Assembly: GCA_002173095.1 (NCBI GenBank)
Contig: NHBK01000002.1
Location: forward strand, 124,001-188,000
DNA: 64,000 nt
Reading direction: 5' to 3'
DNA from: Hyphomonadaceae bacterium TMED5
GTDB lineage: Bacteria; Pseudomonadota; Alphaproteobacteria; Caulobacterales; Hyphomonadaceae
Positions within the stretch are counted from its first letter, which is position 1. The number at the start of each line of letters is the position of its first letter. Of this stretch, positions 1-9,298 are shown one piece after another. The notes under the pieces are model-generated. The model was not told the DNA's origin. It saw only the letters and a list, made by a program, of their open reading frames with translations, and did not search any database. A program made the translations under genes and the position numbers.

Positions 1-710
1 TCGTGCTGGACCTTGGTGTGTCCTCGTTTCAGCTCGATCAGGCCGATCGCGGCTTTTCTTTCATGCGTGACGGCCCGCTTGATATGCGGATGAGTAAGTC
101 CGGCCCGAGCGCTGCCGACGTAGTGAACGAAGCGCGTGAAGGTGATCTCGCTGACATTATCTTTCAGCTCGGCGAAGAGCGTGACTCGCGCCGCATTGCG
201 CGTCGTATTGTTGATGCCCGCAAAACCGAGACGTTCGAATCCACGCTTCAGCTTGCAGAGCTGATCGAAAAAGCAGTGGGCGGCCGTCGCGGCAAGAAAA
301 CTCATCCAGCGACCAAAACCTTTCAGGCGCTGCGCATGTTCGTGAATGACGAACTGGGCCAGCTGCAATCTGCACTCCAGGCGGCTGAAGTCGCGGTGAA
401 AGAGGGTGGTCGCTTCGTAGTGGTCACCTTCCATTCGCTTGAAGACCGAATGGTGAAGTCCTTCTTTGCGGAACGCTCTGGCAAGCAAGAGGGCGGGTCC
501 CGCTTTATGCCAGAGGTCAAATCTACCGGTCCTCAGCCAACGTTCGAAAATGTGCGCCGCGTTACTGCGCCCGATACGGCAGAGATTGAAGCAAATGTTC
601 GCGCGCGCTCATCGCGCCTGCGCTCTGCCATTCGGACATCGGAACCGGCCTGGGACAAAGAGTTCCCACTGTCAGTCAAACTGCCAGACCTCGATGAGGT
701 GGTGTCATGA
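1..710 (+). CDS. rsmH: 16S rRNA m4C1402 methyltransferase RsmH (MraW), 5' end cut by window
   Basis: SAM-dependent N4-methylation of C1402 of 16S rRNA in the cytoplasm. The visible 235 residues carry family signatures: LDLGVSSFQLDQADRGFSF followed by DGPLDMRM near the visible start, and VVTFHSLEDRMVK further on. RsmH is normally about 310 residues, so roughly the first 80-100 residues, with the SAM-binding glycine motif, lie left of the window. The GTG at position 3 is therefore an internal Val codon, not a start. The stop overlaps the ftsL ATG (ATGA at 707-710). This is the usual second gene of the dcw cluster after mraZ, which is not visible. Confidence 0.95.
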   Translation, partial: VLDLGVSSFQLDQADRGFSFMRDGPLDMRMSKSGPSAADVVNEAREGDLADIIFQLGEERDSRRIARRIVDARKTETFESTLQLAELIEKAVGGRRGKKTHPATKTFQALRMFVNDELGQLQSALQAAEVAVKEGGRFVVVTFHSLEDRMVKSFFAERSGKQEGGSRFMPEVKSTGPQPTFENVRRVTAPDTAEIEANVRARSSRLRSAIRTSEPAWDKEFPLSVKLPDLDEVVS

Positions 711-1015
711 ACCGCTATATTCTGCTCTTCGGTCTCTTCGTCGCGGGCTTCCTCGCTGTTGGCATGTATCAGGCTAAATCTGGTGCCCGTCAGAGCGGTG
801 AGCGCATCGAGGCGCTGCATGATGAAATCGCCGATCTGAACCGTGAGATCGATCTTCTGGAAACAGAAATGGACACGCTGACCGGTGAGGCGCGTATCGC
901 TGAGCTTGCGGCCTCTCGTCTGGGAATGCAGCCAGCCCGTTCGCGTCAGATGATGAATATGCAGGAGGCAGAGGCTTATCTCGGCCCTCTCGTGGATTGG
1001 GAGAGCGCTGAATGA
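707..1015 (+). CDS. ftsL: Cell division protein FtsL-like
   Basis: Small bitopic divisome protein that, with FtsB and FtsQ, is known to activate the FtsWI septal synthase. It is 102 residues long, with one N-terminal membrane segment (about residues 4-22) followed by a heptad-like coiled coil (about 28-65, rich in Ile/Leu/Glu). FtsL sequences diverge strongly, so the call rests mainly on topology and its position between rsmH and ftsI. It overlaps both neighbours by 4 bp (ATGA at 707 and again at 1012), which suggests translational coupling. Confidence 0.85.
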   Translation: MNRYILLFGLFVAGFLAVGMYQAKSGARQSGERIEALHDEIADLNREIDLLETEMDTLTGEARIAELAASRLGMQPARSRQMMNMQEAEAYLGPLVDWESAE

Positions 1016-2676
1016 GCCGCACTCTCTTTGAAAGCGATAAAACCTCACCATTGCGAGCGCGCATTGTTGCAGGCTGTATGTGCCTTGCGTTTGGTGCGGT
1101 CGGTATTCAAGGCGGCGTCGTGGCGCTGACCGGCGATCATTCTGATCGCTTCGCGAATTCCCGTTCGGCCGATAGCCCGAACACGCTAACGCGCGCGGAA
1201 ATTCTGGATCGCAATGGCGAGCGCCTCGCAACCTCTGTATCTGTCTATTCTCTGTCAGCTGACCCGACCGCAATCTGGGATGCCGACTATGTCGCGACAG
1301 AGCTGATGACGGTCCTGCCAGAGCTTGATTACGAGACAATCGTTCGCCGCTTATCGGATACAGACCGCCGCTTTGTATGGATCCAGCGTGGACTGACGCC
1401 AGTTCAGCGCCAGCGCGTCTTTGAGCTGGGTCTGGAAGGGCTGAGCTTTAATGAAGAAACGCGCCGTCTGTACCCGCAGCGCGGACTTGCGGCACACGTG
1501 CTTGGCTTCACGGATGTCGATGGCAATGGCATTGCTGGCATTGAATATGCTCTTGATGAGCGCCTGACGCAGTCAGATGAGCCGCTGCGCCTGACCATTG
1601 ATGCGGGTGTGCAGTACAGCCTCGAAACCGAGCTGGAAGCTGCTGCGATCAGCACTCACGCTCAGGGCGGGGCGGGCATTGTTCTCGATGCGCAGACCGG
1701 CGAAGTGCTGGCCATGGCATCCTGGCCATTCTTTGACCCGAACCGTCCGCAGGATGCGATTCCGGGTGCACGGTTTAATCGCGCATCTGCCGGTGTTTAT
1801 GAGCTGGGATCGGTCTTCAAGCCATTCACTATGGCTGCCGGTATTGATCTGGGCGAAGTAATGCTGCGTGAGCAGTTTGATGTGCGAAACCCGATCCATG
1901 TCGGCTCCGACACCGTTCATGATGATCACCCGCTGCCAAATGCGCGGGTCGCAACCCCGACCTCCATCGTGGCTCATTCTTCAAATATCGGCACGGTGCA
2001 GGTTTCTCAGCGCATCGGGCTGGAGCGTCAGCAGCGTTTCCTTGAATCGCTCGGTCTTTTTGAGGCTGCGCCGATTGAGCTTGCCAGCAGCGCTGCGCCG
2101 CTTCTGCCGGATTACTGGTCAGAGATCACCTCAGCGACCGTTAGCTTTGGTCATGGTATCGCGGTCTCTCCGATTGCCTTCACAGCTGCGTTCTCTGCCT
2201 TTGCAAATGACGGTGAATACCTCGCTCCAACCATTCTGATGGAAACTGATCCGCTGGCCCCACCGCGTGAGCCGCGCCGGGTCATGTCTGCGCCAACCTC
2301 TGAAGTTGTTGTGGGTATGATGCGCGTCGCTGTCACGGATGGAACAGGCCGTAATGCGGACGTTCCGGGCTATCGCGTGGCTGGTAAAACCGGCACGGCA
2401 GAGAAGCCAATCCCTGGCGGTTATGACGATGATCGCAATGTTACATCTTTTTCTGCAGTCTTTCCTGCAGATGACCCGAATTATGTCGTATTGATTGTTC
2501 TGGATGAACCTACCAACGAGGCAGGCCAGGCGATCAGTGCTGCGTTTTCATCTGCTCCGGCAGTCGGCCGTGTGGTTGAGAGGATTGCTCCAATTCTCGA
2601 CGTCATGCCGTATTTTGAAGACATCAGACCGTCCGGTCCGCCAATTCGTGCGATTTCTGACAGGAGGTCACTGTGA
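1012..2676 (+). CDS. ftsI: Septal peptidoglycan transpeptidase FtsI (PBP3)
   Basis: Class B penicillin-binding protein that cross-links septal peptidoglycan in the periplasm together with FtsW. It has 554 residues: cytoplasmic tail, one membrane anchor (about 16-39), a dimerisation/pedestal region, then the transpeptidase domain. All three active-site motifs are present: SVFK at 267-270 (acylated Ser267), SSN at 323-325 and KTGT at 459-462. No PASTA repeats are seen. The downstream murE starts with a GTG that overlaps this gene's stop by 4 bp. Confidence 0.97.
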   Translation: MSRTLFESDKTSPLRARIVAGCMCLAFGAVGIQGGVVALTGDHSDRFANSRSADSPNTLTRAEILDRNGERLATSVSVYSLSADPTAIWDADYVATELMTVLPELDYETIVRRLSDTDRRFVWIQRGLTPVQRQRVFELGLEGLSFNEETRRLYPQRGLAAHVLGFTDVDGNGIAGIEYALDERLTQSDEPLRLTIDAGVQYSLETELEAAAISTHAQGGAGIVLDAQTGEVLAMASWPFFDPNRPQDAIPGARFNRASAGVYELGSVFKPFTMAAGIDLGEVMLREQFDVRNPIHVGSDTVHDDHPLPNARVATPTSIVAHSSNIGTVQVSQRIGLERQQRFLESLGLFEAAPIELASSAAPLLPDYWSEITSATVSFGHGIAVSPIAFTAAFSAFANDGEYLAPTILMETDPLAPPREPRRVMSAPTSEVVVGMMRVAVTDGTGRNADVPGYRVAGKTGTAEKPIPGGYDDDRNVTSFSAVFPADDPNYVVLIVLDEPTNEAGQAISAAFSSAPAVGRVVERIAPILDVMPYFEDIRPSGPPIRAISDRRSL

Positions 2677-4106
2677 AATTAAGCGATCTGTTCGGAGACC
2701 AGAAGGTCTCAACAGACATCGAAATTATAGGGCTTACGGCAGATTCCCGTAAAGTGCGGGACGGGTTTGTCTTTGCGGCTCTGAAGGGCGTGGCGCTGGA
2801 TGGTCGGGATTACATCCCGATGGCGCTGGAAAATGGCGCGGCGGCTATCCTTACTGATGAACCAATTGAGACAGGCAATGCTGCGCTGATTGTGGACGCT
2901 GAGCCTCGACGTGCTTTGGCGCTCGCAAGTGCGAAATTCTATGCGCGTCAGCCACAAAATATCGTTGCCGTTACAGGCACGAATGGCAAAAGTTCTACGG
3001 TAGATTTCCTGCGCCAGATCTGGAGCGGGATGGGGCTTCGTGGCGCAAGCCTCGGCACGCTTGGCGCTGTAGGCCCGAATGGTCGTCTGGACCTTGGTCA
3101 TACAACGCCTGATCCGGTGATGATCCATCAGACGCTGGATATGCTGGCCGGAGAGGAAGTCACCCATGCTGCCATGGAGGCAAGCTCCCACGGCCTCGCA
3201 CAGTACCGTCTTGATGGTGTGAAACTGTCCGGCGTGGCGTTTACAAACCTCACTCAGGATCATCTCGACTATCACGCGGACTTTGAAGAATACCGCGCGG
3301 CAAAGCTGCGCCTGTTCACCGAACTCGCTCAACCGGGCATGCTGGCTGTCGTCAATGCGGACAGCCCTGAAACGCCTGTATTTGAGGCTGCGGCTCATGA
3401 TGCTGGCCTGAAGCTGATGTCTGTTGGCTGGCGCGGCGCGGACCTTAAAATCCGCGAGCTTAGCCCGCGTGCCACAGGGCAGGTGATGGACGTGCTGTAT
3501 AAGGGCGAAGCCTTCGACGTTCTGCTGCCTCTGATCGGTGAGTTTCAGGCCTTGAATGCACTTACGGCGGCGGGCCTTGCGATTGGTCTTGGCGCTGAGC
3601 CTCAATCTGTCTTTGACGCAATGACCACGCTGGAGACCGTAAAAGGTCGCCTTGAACTGGTCGGCGAGAAGACTTGCGGCGGCGCTGTTTTCGTTGACTA
3701 CGCGCACACACCCGATGGTCTGGATGTATTGCTACGCGCGGCGCGTCCGCATACTGCGGGCAAACTGGTGCTGATCTTTGGCTGCGGCGGCGACCGCGAC
3801 CCATATAAGCGTCCGATGATGGGTGAGATCGCTGCGAAATACGCAGACGAGATCATTGTCACAGACGACAATCCACGCTCCGAAGACCCGACGCTCATCC
3901 GCGAGGCCATTATCGAAGCCTGTCCGGAAGCCGTTGAAATCGCGGACCGTGGGGATGCGATCCGTGAAGGTATTGCGCGCCTCGGCGCGGGCGACACGCT
4001 TCTCATCGCGGGCAAAGGGCATGAGACCGGTCAGATCATCGCAAATGAAATCCTGCCTTTCTCTGATCAGGACACGGCGAAGGCCGCTCTGGAGGCGCTC
4101 TCATGA
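2673..4106 (+). CDS. murE: UDP-MurNAc-L-Ala-D-Glu:meso-DAP ligase MurE
   Basis: Cytoplasmic ATP-dependent ligase adding the third stem-peptide residue. It is 477 residues with the three-domain Mur ligase layout: an N-terminal UDP-binding domain with LTADSRKV (about 21-28), an ATP loop TGTNGKSS (101-108), and a C-terminal domain with YAHTPDGL (343-350). DNPR at 399-402 is the motif that selects meso-diaminopimelate over lysine, as expected for a Gram-negative. The start is GTG at 2673, overlapping the ftsI stop; murF overlaps its end by 4 bp. Confidence 0.97.
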   Translation: MKLSDLFGDQKVSTDIEIIGLTADSRKVRDGFVFAALKGVALDGRDYIPMALENGAAAILTDEPIETGNAALIVDAEPRRALALASAKFYARQPQNIVAVTGTNGKSSTVDFLRQIWSGMGLRGASLGTLGAVGPNGRLDLGHTTPDPVMIHQTLDMLAGEEVTHAAMEASSHGLAQYRLDGVKLSGVAFTNLTQDHLDYHADFEEYRAAKLRLFTELAQPGMLAVVNADSPETPVFEAAAHDAGLKLMSVGWRGADLKIRELSPRATGQVMDVLYKGEAFDVLLPLIGEFQALNALTAAGLAIGLGAEPQSVFDAMTTLETVKGRLELVGEKTCGGAVFVDYAHTPDGLDVLLRAARPHTAGKLVLIFGCGGDRDPYKRPMMGEIAAKYADEIIVTDDNPRSEDPTLIREAIIEACPEAVEIADRGDAIREGIARLGAGDTLLIAGKGHETGQIIANEILPFSDQDTAKAALEALS

Positions 4107-5515
4107 GGACACCTCTCTGGACGAGTGAAGAAGCGGTTCGCGCCACGAGTGGTCGCGGTGTCGGCCAATGGAAAGTCTATGGCATTTCCATCGACACCCG
4201 CACGATTGAGCCGGGCGATCTGTTCGTAGCGCTTCAGGATGTGCGCGATGGGCATGACTTCGTGCCAATGGCTTATGAAAAAGGGGCGGGCGCCAGCCTT
4301 GTTTCACGTCAGATTGATGATGTGCCAGCCCTTCAGGTCGATGACACGCTGACCGCGCTGGAAGCGTTGGGCCGTGCTGCGCGTCGCCGGACAGACGCTT
4401 TTTGCTGTGCGATCACCGGGTCTGTCGGCAAGACCAGTGTGAAGGAAATGCTCGCGCAGATCTTCCGTGCTCATGGTGAAGCGCACTGGTCGGTAAAGTC
4501 GTTCAATAATCATTGGGGCGTGCCGCTCACACTCGCGCGTATGCCGGCTGGCACTGAACGCGCCGTGTTCGAAATCGGTATGAATACCCCCGGTGAGATT
4601 GAGCCACGTTCGCTGATGGTGAAGCCGCATGCGGCGCTCATTACCAAGATTGCTCCAGCACATCTTGAGGGTATGGGCACTGAAGACGCGGTTGCTCTGG
4701 AGAAGTCCGCAATTTTTGCCGGGCTTCTGGACAACGGCTTTGCCATTCTGCCCCGCGGTGACCAGTTCTACGACTTCCTGCGTGAGAAAGCGATTGAGCA
4801 GGCGCCGAGTGCTCGCATCATGACTTTTGGAACCGAAGACAGTCAGGCTTTTGTCACTGAGTATGAAACGGACGGCGTTGGCTCTCGCTTTACACTGAGT
4901 GTGCTTGGCGAGACTGTTTCTGTGTCCGTCAGCGCCGTTGGCGACCATTGGGGGCAGAATATCGCGGCAGCGCTGCTCATGGCGAGCTGTTCAGGCATTT
5001 CTGCTGTAGACGCCGCCAAAGCGCTGAATGGCTATGCGCCACCAGAAGGGCGCGGCAATGCCGAATGGCTGAACCTGCCCGAGGGCGGGAAAGCCCTGAT
5101 GGTTGATGACGCTTATAATGCCAATCCGGAAAGTATGCGCGCGGCACTTGCCGGGTTTGCGCTTCGCCCGGCGGGCCGCAAGCTCATCGCGCTTGGCGAA
5201 ATGAAAGAACTGGGAAAGGACGCCGACTCCCTTCATGCGGAGCTGGCTGGCCCGGTTCTGTCTTGTTCTCCGGCCAGCGTTTTTCTCTCAGGTGAAGGTA
5301 TTCGCCCGCTCGCAGATGCGTTGAGCGGGAAGGTGGAAGTTCATTGGGCTCCCAAGGCTGGCGAACTTCAAGAAATGGTTAATAAATCGTTAATAACTGG
5401 CGATGCGCTCTTGATCAAAGGGTCGAATGCTTCCGGTATGCGGATACTGGCAGACGCTCTTCGGAGTGCGAGTGCCGAGCATGTTGAAGTCCTGGAAGGC
5501 GCGAAGGAAGACTGA
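4103..5515 (+). CDS. murF: UDP-MurNAc-tripeptide:D-Ala-D-Ala ligase MurF
   Basis: Completes the UDP-MurNAc-pentapeptide by adding D-Ala-D-Ala made by Ddl (encoded at 42100). It has 470 residues with the P-loop TGSVGKTS at 105-112, the [12 protein letters not shown] stretch and [11 protein letters not shown], both typical of MurF. ATGA overlap with murE upstream, and its TGA shares one base with the mraY ATG downstream, so the mur genes look translationally coupled. Confidence 0.96.
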   Translation: MRTPLWTSEEAVRATSGRGVGQWKVYGISIDTRTIEPGDLFVALQDVRDGHDFVPMAYEKGAGASLVSRQIDDVPALQVDDTLTALEALGRAARRRTDAFCCAITGSVGKTSVKEMLAQIFRAHGEAHWSVKSFNNHWGVPLTLARMPAGTERAVFEIGMNTPGEIEPRSLMVKPHAALITKIAPAHLEGMGTEDAVALEKSAIFAGLLDNGFAILPRGDQFYDFLREKAIEQAPSARIMTFGTEDSQAFVTEYETDGVGSRFTLSVLGETVSVSVSAVGDHWGQNIAAALLMASCSGISAVDAAKALNGYAPPEGRGNAEWLNLPEGGKALMVDDAYNANPESMRAALAGFALRPAGRKLIALGEMKELGKDADSLHAELAGPVLSCSPASVFLSGEGIRPLADALSGKVEVHWAPKAGELQEMVNKSLITGDALLIKGSNASGMRILADALRSASAEHVEVLEGAKED

Positions 5516-6669
5516 TGCTCTACGAGATTTTATCTTTATATACAGAGGATTATTCGTTTCTGAACGTGCTGAACTATGTCACGTTCCGTGCGGGTCTTGC
5601 CTTTGCGACGGCTTTCATTCTCTGCCTGATTGTTGGTGCGCCAATGATTAACTGGCTGCGCAAGCGCCAGAAGAAAGGCCAGCCAATCCGTGAAGATGGC
5701 CCTGAAAGCCATTTGCTCACCAAAGTCGGCACCCCAACCATGGGCGGCTTTTTGATTCTTCTCGGCATTGCGGTCGGTACGCTGCTCTGGGGTGATCTGG
5801 GCAATGAGTATATCTGGATCGTGCTGTTCGTGACCGTGGGTTACGGGCTGATCGGCTTTCTGGATGACTTCACTAAAGTTACCAAAGGCCATGCGGGTGG
5901 TCTGTCGGGTAAATCTCGTCTGGCCGCAGAGTTCGTGATTGCGATCGTCGCTGTGGTCTGGGTTGCGCGTTATGCACCTATCGCTGCGGCGCAATCCTCG
6001 CTGGAGCGTGAAGCGGCAAACCTTCTGCCTGTGCTGATCCCAGCGAACTTTGAAACGTCACTCACCTTCCCATTTTTCAAGGATGTACTGATCAATCTGA
6101 CGGTTTACGGCTTTGCGATTTTCGGTTCATTCGTGATCGTCGGCGCTGCAAATTCTGTGAACCTGACAGACGGCCTTGATGGTCTTGCCATTGTCCCGGT
6201 CATGGTTGCAGGCGGTACATTTGCGCTCATCGCTTATATCTGCGGCACGCCGCGATATGCGGAATATCTCTATCTGATCAACACGCCCGGAACATCTGAG
6301 CTCACGGTCTTGTTCGGGGCGTTGTTCGGCTCGGGGCTAGGCTTTCTCTGGTATAATGCGCCGCCCGCCAAAGTGTTCATGGGCGATACCGGTTCGCTCG
6401 CGCTCGGCGGTATGATTGGTACGGTTGCGGTCTGCACAAAGCACGAGATCGTTCTGGCGATTGTCGGCGGTATCTTCGTCATGGAAGCCCTGTCCGTTTT
6501 CGTTCAGGTCGGCAGTTTCAAGCTGACAGGCAAGCGCGTTTTCCGCATGGCGCCCATCCACCACCATTTCGAAAAAGCCGGTTGGGCTGAATCCACTGTT
6601 GTCATCCGTTTCTGGATTATCTCCGTCGTCCTAGCCCTGATCGGCCTTGCCACACTGAAACTCCGTTAG
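5515..6669 (+). CDS. mraY: Phospho-MurNAc-pentapeptide translocase MraY
   Basis: Integral inner-membrane enzyme that transfers phospho-MurNAc-pentapeptide to undecaprenyl phosphate to make lipid I. It is 384 residues with about ten hydrophobic segments. Catalytic/Mg-binding motifs are visible: FLDDFTKV (Asp117/Asp118), [10 protein letters not shown] (216-225), [11 protein letters not shown] and the late IHHHFE motif. The ATG shares one base with the murF stop. Confidence 0.97.
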   Translation: MLYEILSLYTEDYSFLNVLNYVTFRAGLAFATAFILCLIVGAPMINWLRKRQKKGQPIREDGPESHLLTKVGTPTMGGFLILLGIAVGTLLWGDLGNEYIWIVLFVTVGYGLIGFLDDFTKVTKGHAGGLSGKSRLAAEFVIAIVAVVWVARYAPIAAAQSSLEREAANLLPVLIPANFETSLTFPFFKDVLINLTVYGFAIFGSFVIVGAANSVNLTDGLDGLAIVPVMVAGGTFALIAYICGTPRYAEYLYLINTPGTSELTVLFGALFGSGLGFLWYNAPPAKVFMGDTGSLALGGMIGTVAVCTKHEIVLAIVGGIFVMEALSVFVQVGSFKLTGKRVFRMAPIHHHFEKAGWAESTVVIRFWIISVVLALIGLATLKLR

Positions 6670-6678
6670 AGGTCCCAA

Positions 6679-8100
6679 TTGATCCCCATTCATGAATTCG
6701 CAGGACAGTATGTCGCCGTGTTCGGGCTTGGCCGAACCGGACTGGCAGCTGTACGCGCGCTTAAGGCGGGCGGTGCGAAAGTGCATGCATGGGATGACAA
6801 TAAAGTCGCGCGTGACCGTGCGATTGAGCAGGGCTTTGAGCTGGTCGACATCAATAAGCGCGACTGGCAGCAATATTCAGCGCTCGTTTTGTCTCCGGGT
6901 ATTCCATACCGCTTTCCAGAGCCGCATCGCGTGGTCGAACTGGCGCGCATGGTGGGTGTGGAAGTCATTGGCGATATGGAGCTGTTTGCCCGTGCGGTGA
7001 ACGATCTGCCAGAACATTCCCGGCCAAAAATCGTGGGTGTTACCGGCACCAATGGCAAATCCACCACGACGTCACTCATCGGGCATATCCTGAAAAAGGC
7101 TGGCAAGGATGTGCGCGTGGGCGGCAATATTGGTGTCGGCGTGCTGGATATGGCGCCGCTGCACGCCAATGCGGTCTATGTGCTGGAGCTTTCCTCCTAT
7201 CAGCTGGATCTGATGGAGAGCCTGAAATGCGATGTCGCGGTTCTTCTGAACATCACGCCAGACCATCTGGAACGTCACGGTGGAATGCAGGGCTATATCG
7301 ATGCGAAGGCCCGCATCTTTAACAATCAGTCTGAAAAAGACCTCGCCGTGATCGGCATGGATACCATGTCCACGCAGATCATGATGGCGAAGATGGCCGC
7401 GCGTAAGGAACATCTTACCGTCGGTATTTCCTCTCAATACGCGCTGGGGCGTGGCGTCAGTGTTGTGCGTGGCCGCTTGTTCGATAGTCAGTCTGGCCGG
7501 GCCATGATGGTTGGCGATCTGAATGATGTGGCGGCACTTCCGGGCGCGCATAATCACCAGAATGCGGCAGCGGCTTATGCGGCGTGTCGTGGTCTTGGCA
7601 TTGACCCGACCATTATCATGGAAGCGATTGAGAGCTTTCCGGGACTGGCGCACCGCCAGGAAGTCATTGGCAAGATTGGCGATGTAACCTTCGTCAACGA
7701 TTCCAAGGCAACGAATGGTCAGGCGGCCCTTCAGGCGCTGAAAAGCTATCCCCGCGTCTATTGGATTGGTGGCGGAGTTGCGAAGTCCGACGGCCTTGCA
7801 GATGTGCGCCCGTATTTCGGACATATCGCTAAGGCTTATCTGATCGGTGAAGCGCAGAACCAGTTTGCGCGCGAGCTTGGAGATGAGGTGGCGTTCAGCA
7901 AGTGCAAGACGCTTGATCGCGCGATCGCGGAAGCGCTTCATGACGCGCAAAATTCAGGTGAGCATGACCCGATTGTGCTTTTGTCGCCTGCCTGTGCCAG
8001 CTTTGACCAGTTCAAGGATTTTGAAGCGCGCGGCGAAGAGTTTCGTCAGCTGGTCTTCTCTCTGAAAGATGAAACCGAGCGGTTCAAGGCGACGGTATGA
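6679..8100 (+). CDS. murD: UDP-MurNAc-L-Ala:D-Glu ligase MurD
   Basis: Cytoplasmic Mur ligase adding D-glutamate as the second stem-peptide residue. It is 473 residues with an N-terminal Rossmann-like FGLGRTG (15-21), ATP loop VTGTNGKSTTT from 121, and C-terminal NDSKATN. The chosen start is TTG at 6679: it follows a GAGG ribosome-binding site at about 6669, and the reading begins MIPIHEFAGQYVAVFGLG, the right place for a MurD N-terminus. The nearest ATG (6692) is out of frame. The gene ends in an ATGA overlap with ftsW. Confidence 0.96.
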   Translation: MIPIHEFAGQYVAVFGLGRTGLAAVRALKAGGAKVHAWDDNKVARDRAIEQGFELVDINKRDWQQYSALVLSPGIPYRFPEPHRVVELARMVGVEVIGDMELFARAVNDLPEHSRPKIVGVTGTNGKSTTTSLIGHILKKAGKDVRVGGNIGVGVLDMAPLHANAVYVLELSSYQLDLMESLKCDVAVLLNITPDHLERHGGMQGYIDAKARIFNNQSEKDLAVIGMDTMSTQIMMAKMAARKEHLTVGISSQYALGRGVSVVRGRLFDSQSGRAMMVGDLNDVAALPGAHNHQNAAAAYAACRGLGIDPTIIMEAIESFPGLAHRQEVIGKIGDVTFVNDSKATNGQAALQALKSYPRVYWIGGGVAKSDGLADVRPYFGHIAKAYLIGEAQNQFARELGDEVAFSKCKTLDRAIAEALHDAQNSGEHDPIVLLSPACASFDQFKDFEARGEEFRQLVFSLKDETERFKATV

Positions 8101-9218
8101 CCACGCTCGCGCGTTCTGACAAATCCCTGTTTGCAGAATGGTGGCGGACGGTCGATCACGGCATCATTATCGGTGCGATGGTATTGCTGGCGTGCGGCAT
8201 GTTGTTGTCGCTTGCGGCCGGACCCACAGCTGCTGGCCGGATCGGCTTTGAAGACCCTTTCTATTTTGTATTCCGCCATGCCTTCTTTGTAGTCGGTGCG
8301 ATCATTGTCATGCTCGGCACAAGCATGTTGTCAGAAGACTGGGCGCGGCGTCTGGCGCTTGTCGTGTTTCTCATCTCGTTTCTGCTGATGGCGGCCATTC
8401 TGGTTATCGGCCATGAGGCGAATGGTAGTCAGCGCTGGATTCGCATTGCAGGCTTCTCGCTACAGCCTTCAGAGTTTGTGAAACCGGGGCTGATCGTCGT
8501 TGCCGCCTGGCTGCTGGCTCAGCGCCAGCTCAATCGGACTGTGCCATGGGAGGTGATTACCTTCCTTCTGTTCGCGCCGACTGTGGGGCTTTTGCTCCTC
8601 CAGCCAGATGTCGGCCAGACCGTGCTTCTGACCGCTGCATTTCTGGTCGCGTTTTTCGTCTCCGGTCTTCCGCTGCTTTGGGCGGCAGGCTTTGGCGTAG
8701 GCGGCATTCTGACAGCTGTGGGGCTATATTTCGCCTTCGACCATGTGCGCCATCGCATTGAGCTCTTTTTGAACCCATCTGAGGGTGGCTTTCAGCTCGA
8801 TCAGGCACATGAAGCGATCTCTCGCGGTGGCCTTCTTGGTGTTGGCCCGGGTGAGGGGCGTATCAAGGAAGAATTGCCGGACCCGCATACAGACTTCATC
8901 TACTCGGTGGCGGGCGAAGAATTCGGCTATATCGCCTGCCTTGGCTTGCTGATCATTTTTGCGGTCATCGCCCTGCGTGGTGTGATGAATGCGTCCCGTC
9001 GGGCTGACCCGTATTTGCGGGCTGCAGGTACGGCGCTTTTCTTCCTGTTCGGGTTTCAGGCGACCATCAATATCGGCGTGAATGTGGGGCTGTTACCTAC
9101 GAAAGGCATGACGCTGCCTTTCATCAGCTATGGCGGCTCGTCCATGCTAGGTTCTGCATTGACGCTGGGACTTGGTCTGGCGCTGACACGCCGGCGCGCT
9201 GAATATTTTCCTGATTAA
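8097..9218 (+). CDS. ftsW: Lipid II polymerase / division protein FtsW
   Basis: SEDS-family integral membrane glycosyltransferase that polymerises septal glycan with FtsI. It has 373 residues and about ten membrane segments. SEDS signatures are visible: GSQRWI with FSLQPSEFVK in the middle, a long extracytoplasmic loop with FQLDQAHEAISRGGL and GEEFGYI, and the terminal motif LPTKGMTLPFISYGGSS. It overlaps murD by 4 bp. About 80 bp downstream an unrelated gene starts before murG, so the usual ftsW-murG junction is broken. Confidence 0.96.
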   Translation: MTTLARSDKSLFAEWWRTVDHGIIIGAMVLLACGMLLSLAAGPTAAGRIGFEDPFYFVFRHAFFVVGAIIVMLGTSMLSEDWARRLALVVFLISFLLMAAILVIGHEANGSQRWIRIAGFSLQPSEFVKPGLIVVAAWLLAQRQLNRTVPWEVITFLLFAPTVGLLLLQPDVGQTVLLTAAFLVAFFVSGLPLLWAAGFGVGGILTAVGLYFAFDHVRHRIELFLNPSEGGFQLDQAHEAISRGGLLGVGPGEGRIKEELPDPHTDFIYSVAGEEFGYIACLGLLIIFAVIALRGVMNASRRADPYLRAAGTALFFLFGFQATINIGVNVGLLPTKGMTLPFISYGGSSMLGSALTLGLGLALTRRRAEYFPD

Positions 9219-9298
9219 TCCCGATTAATATCGACGGAATGGGCACTCTAAACCGTGTCAGGAGTTCATGTGTTTTTACCACACAGGAGTTCCACACC

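Noticed and set aside
2709-3707. 332-codon minus-strand open frame inside murE
   Set aside because: Antisense shadow of a clear murE; no RBS or family.
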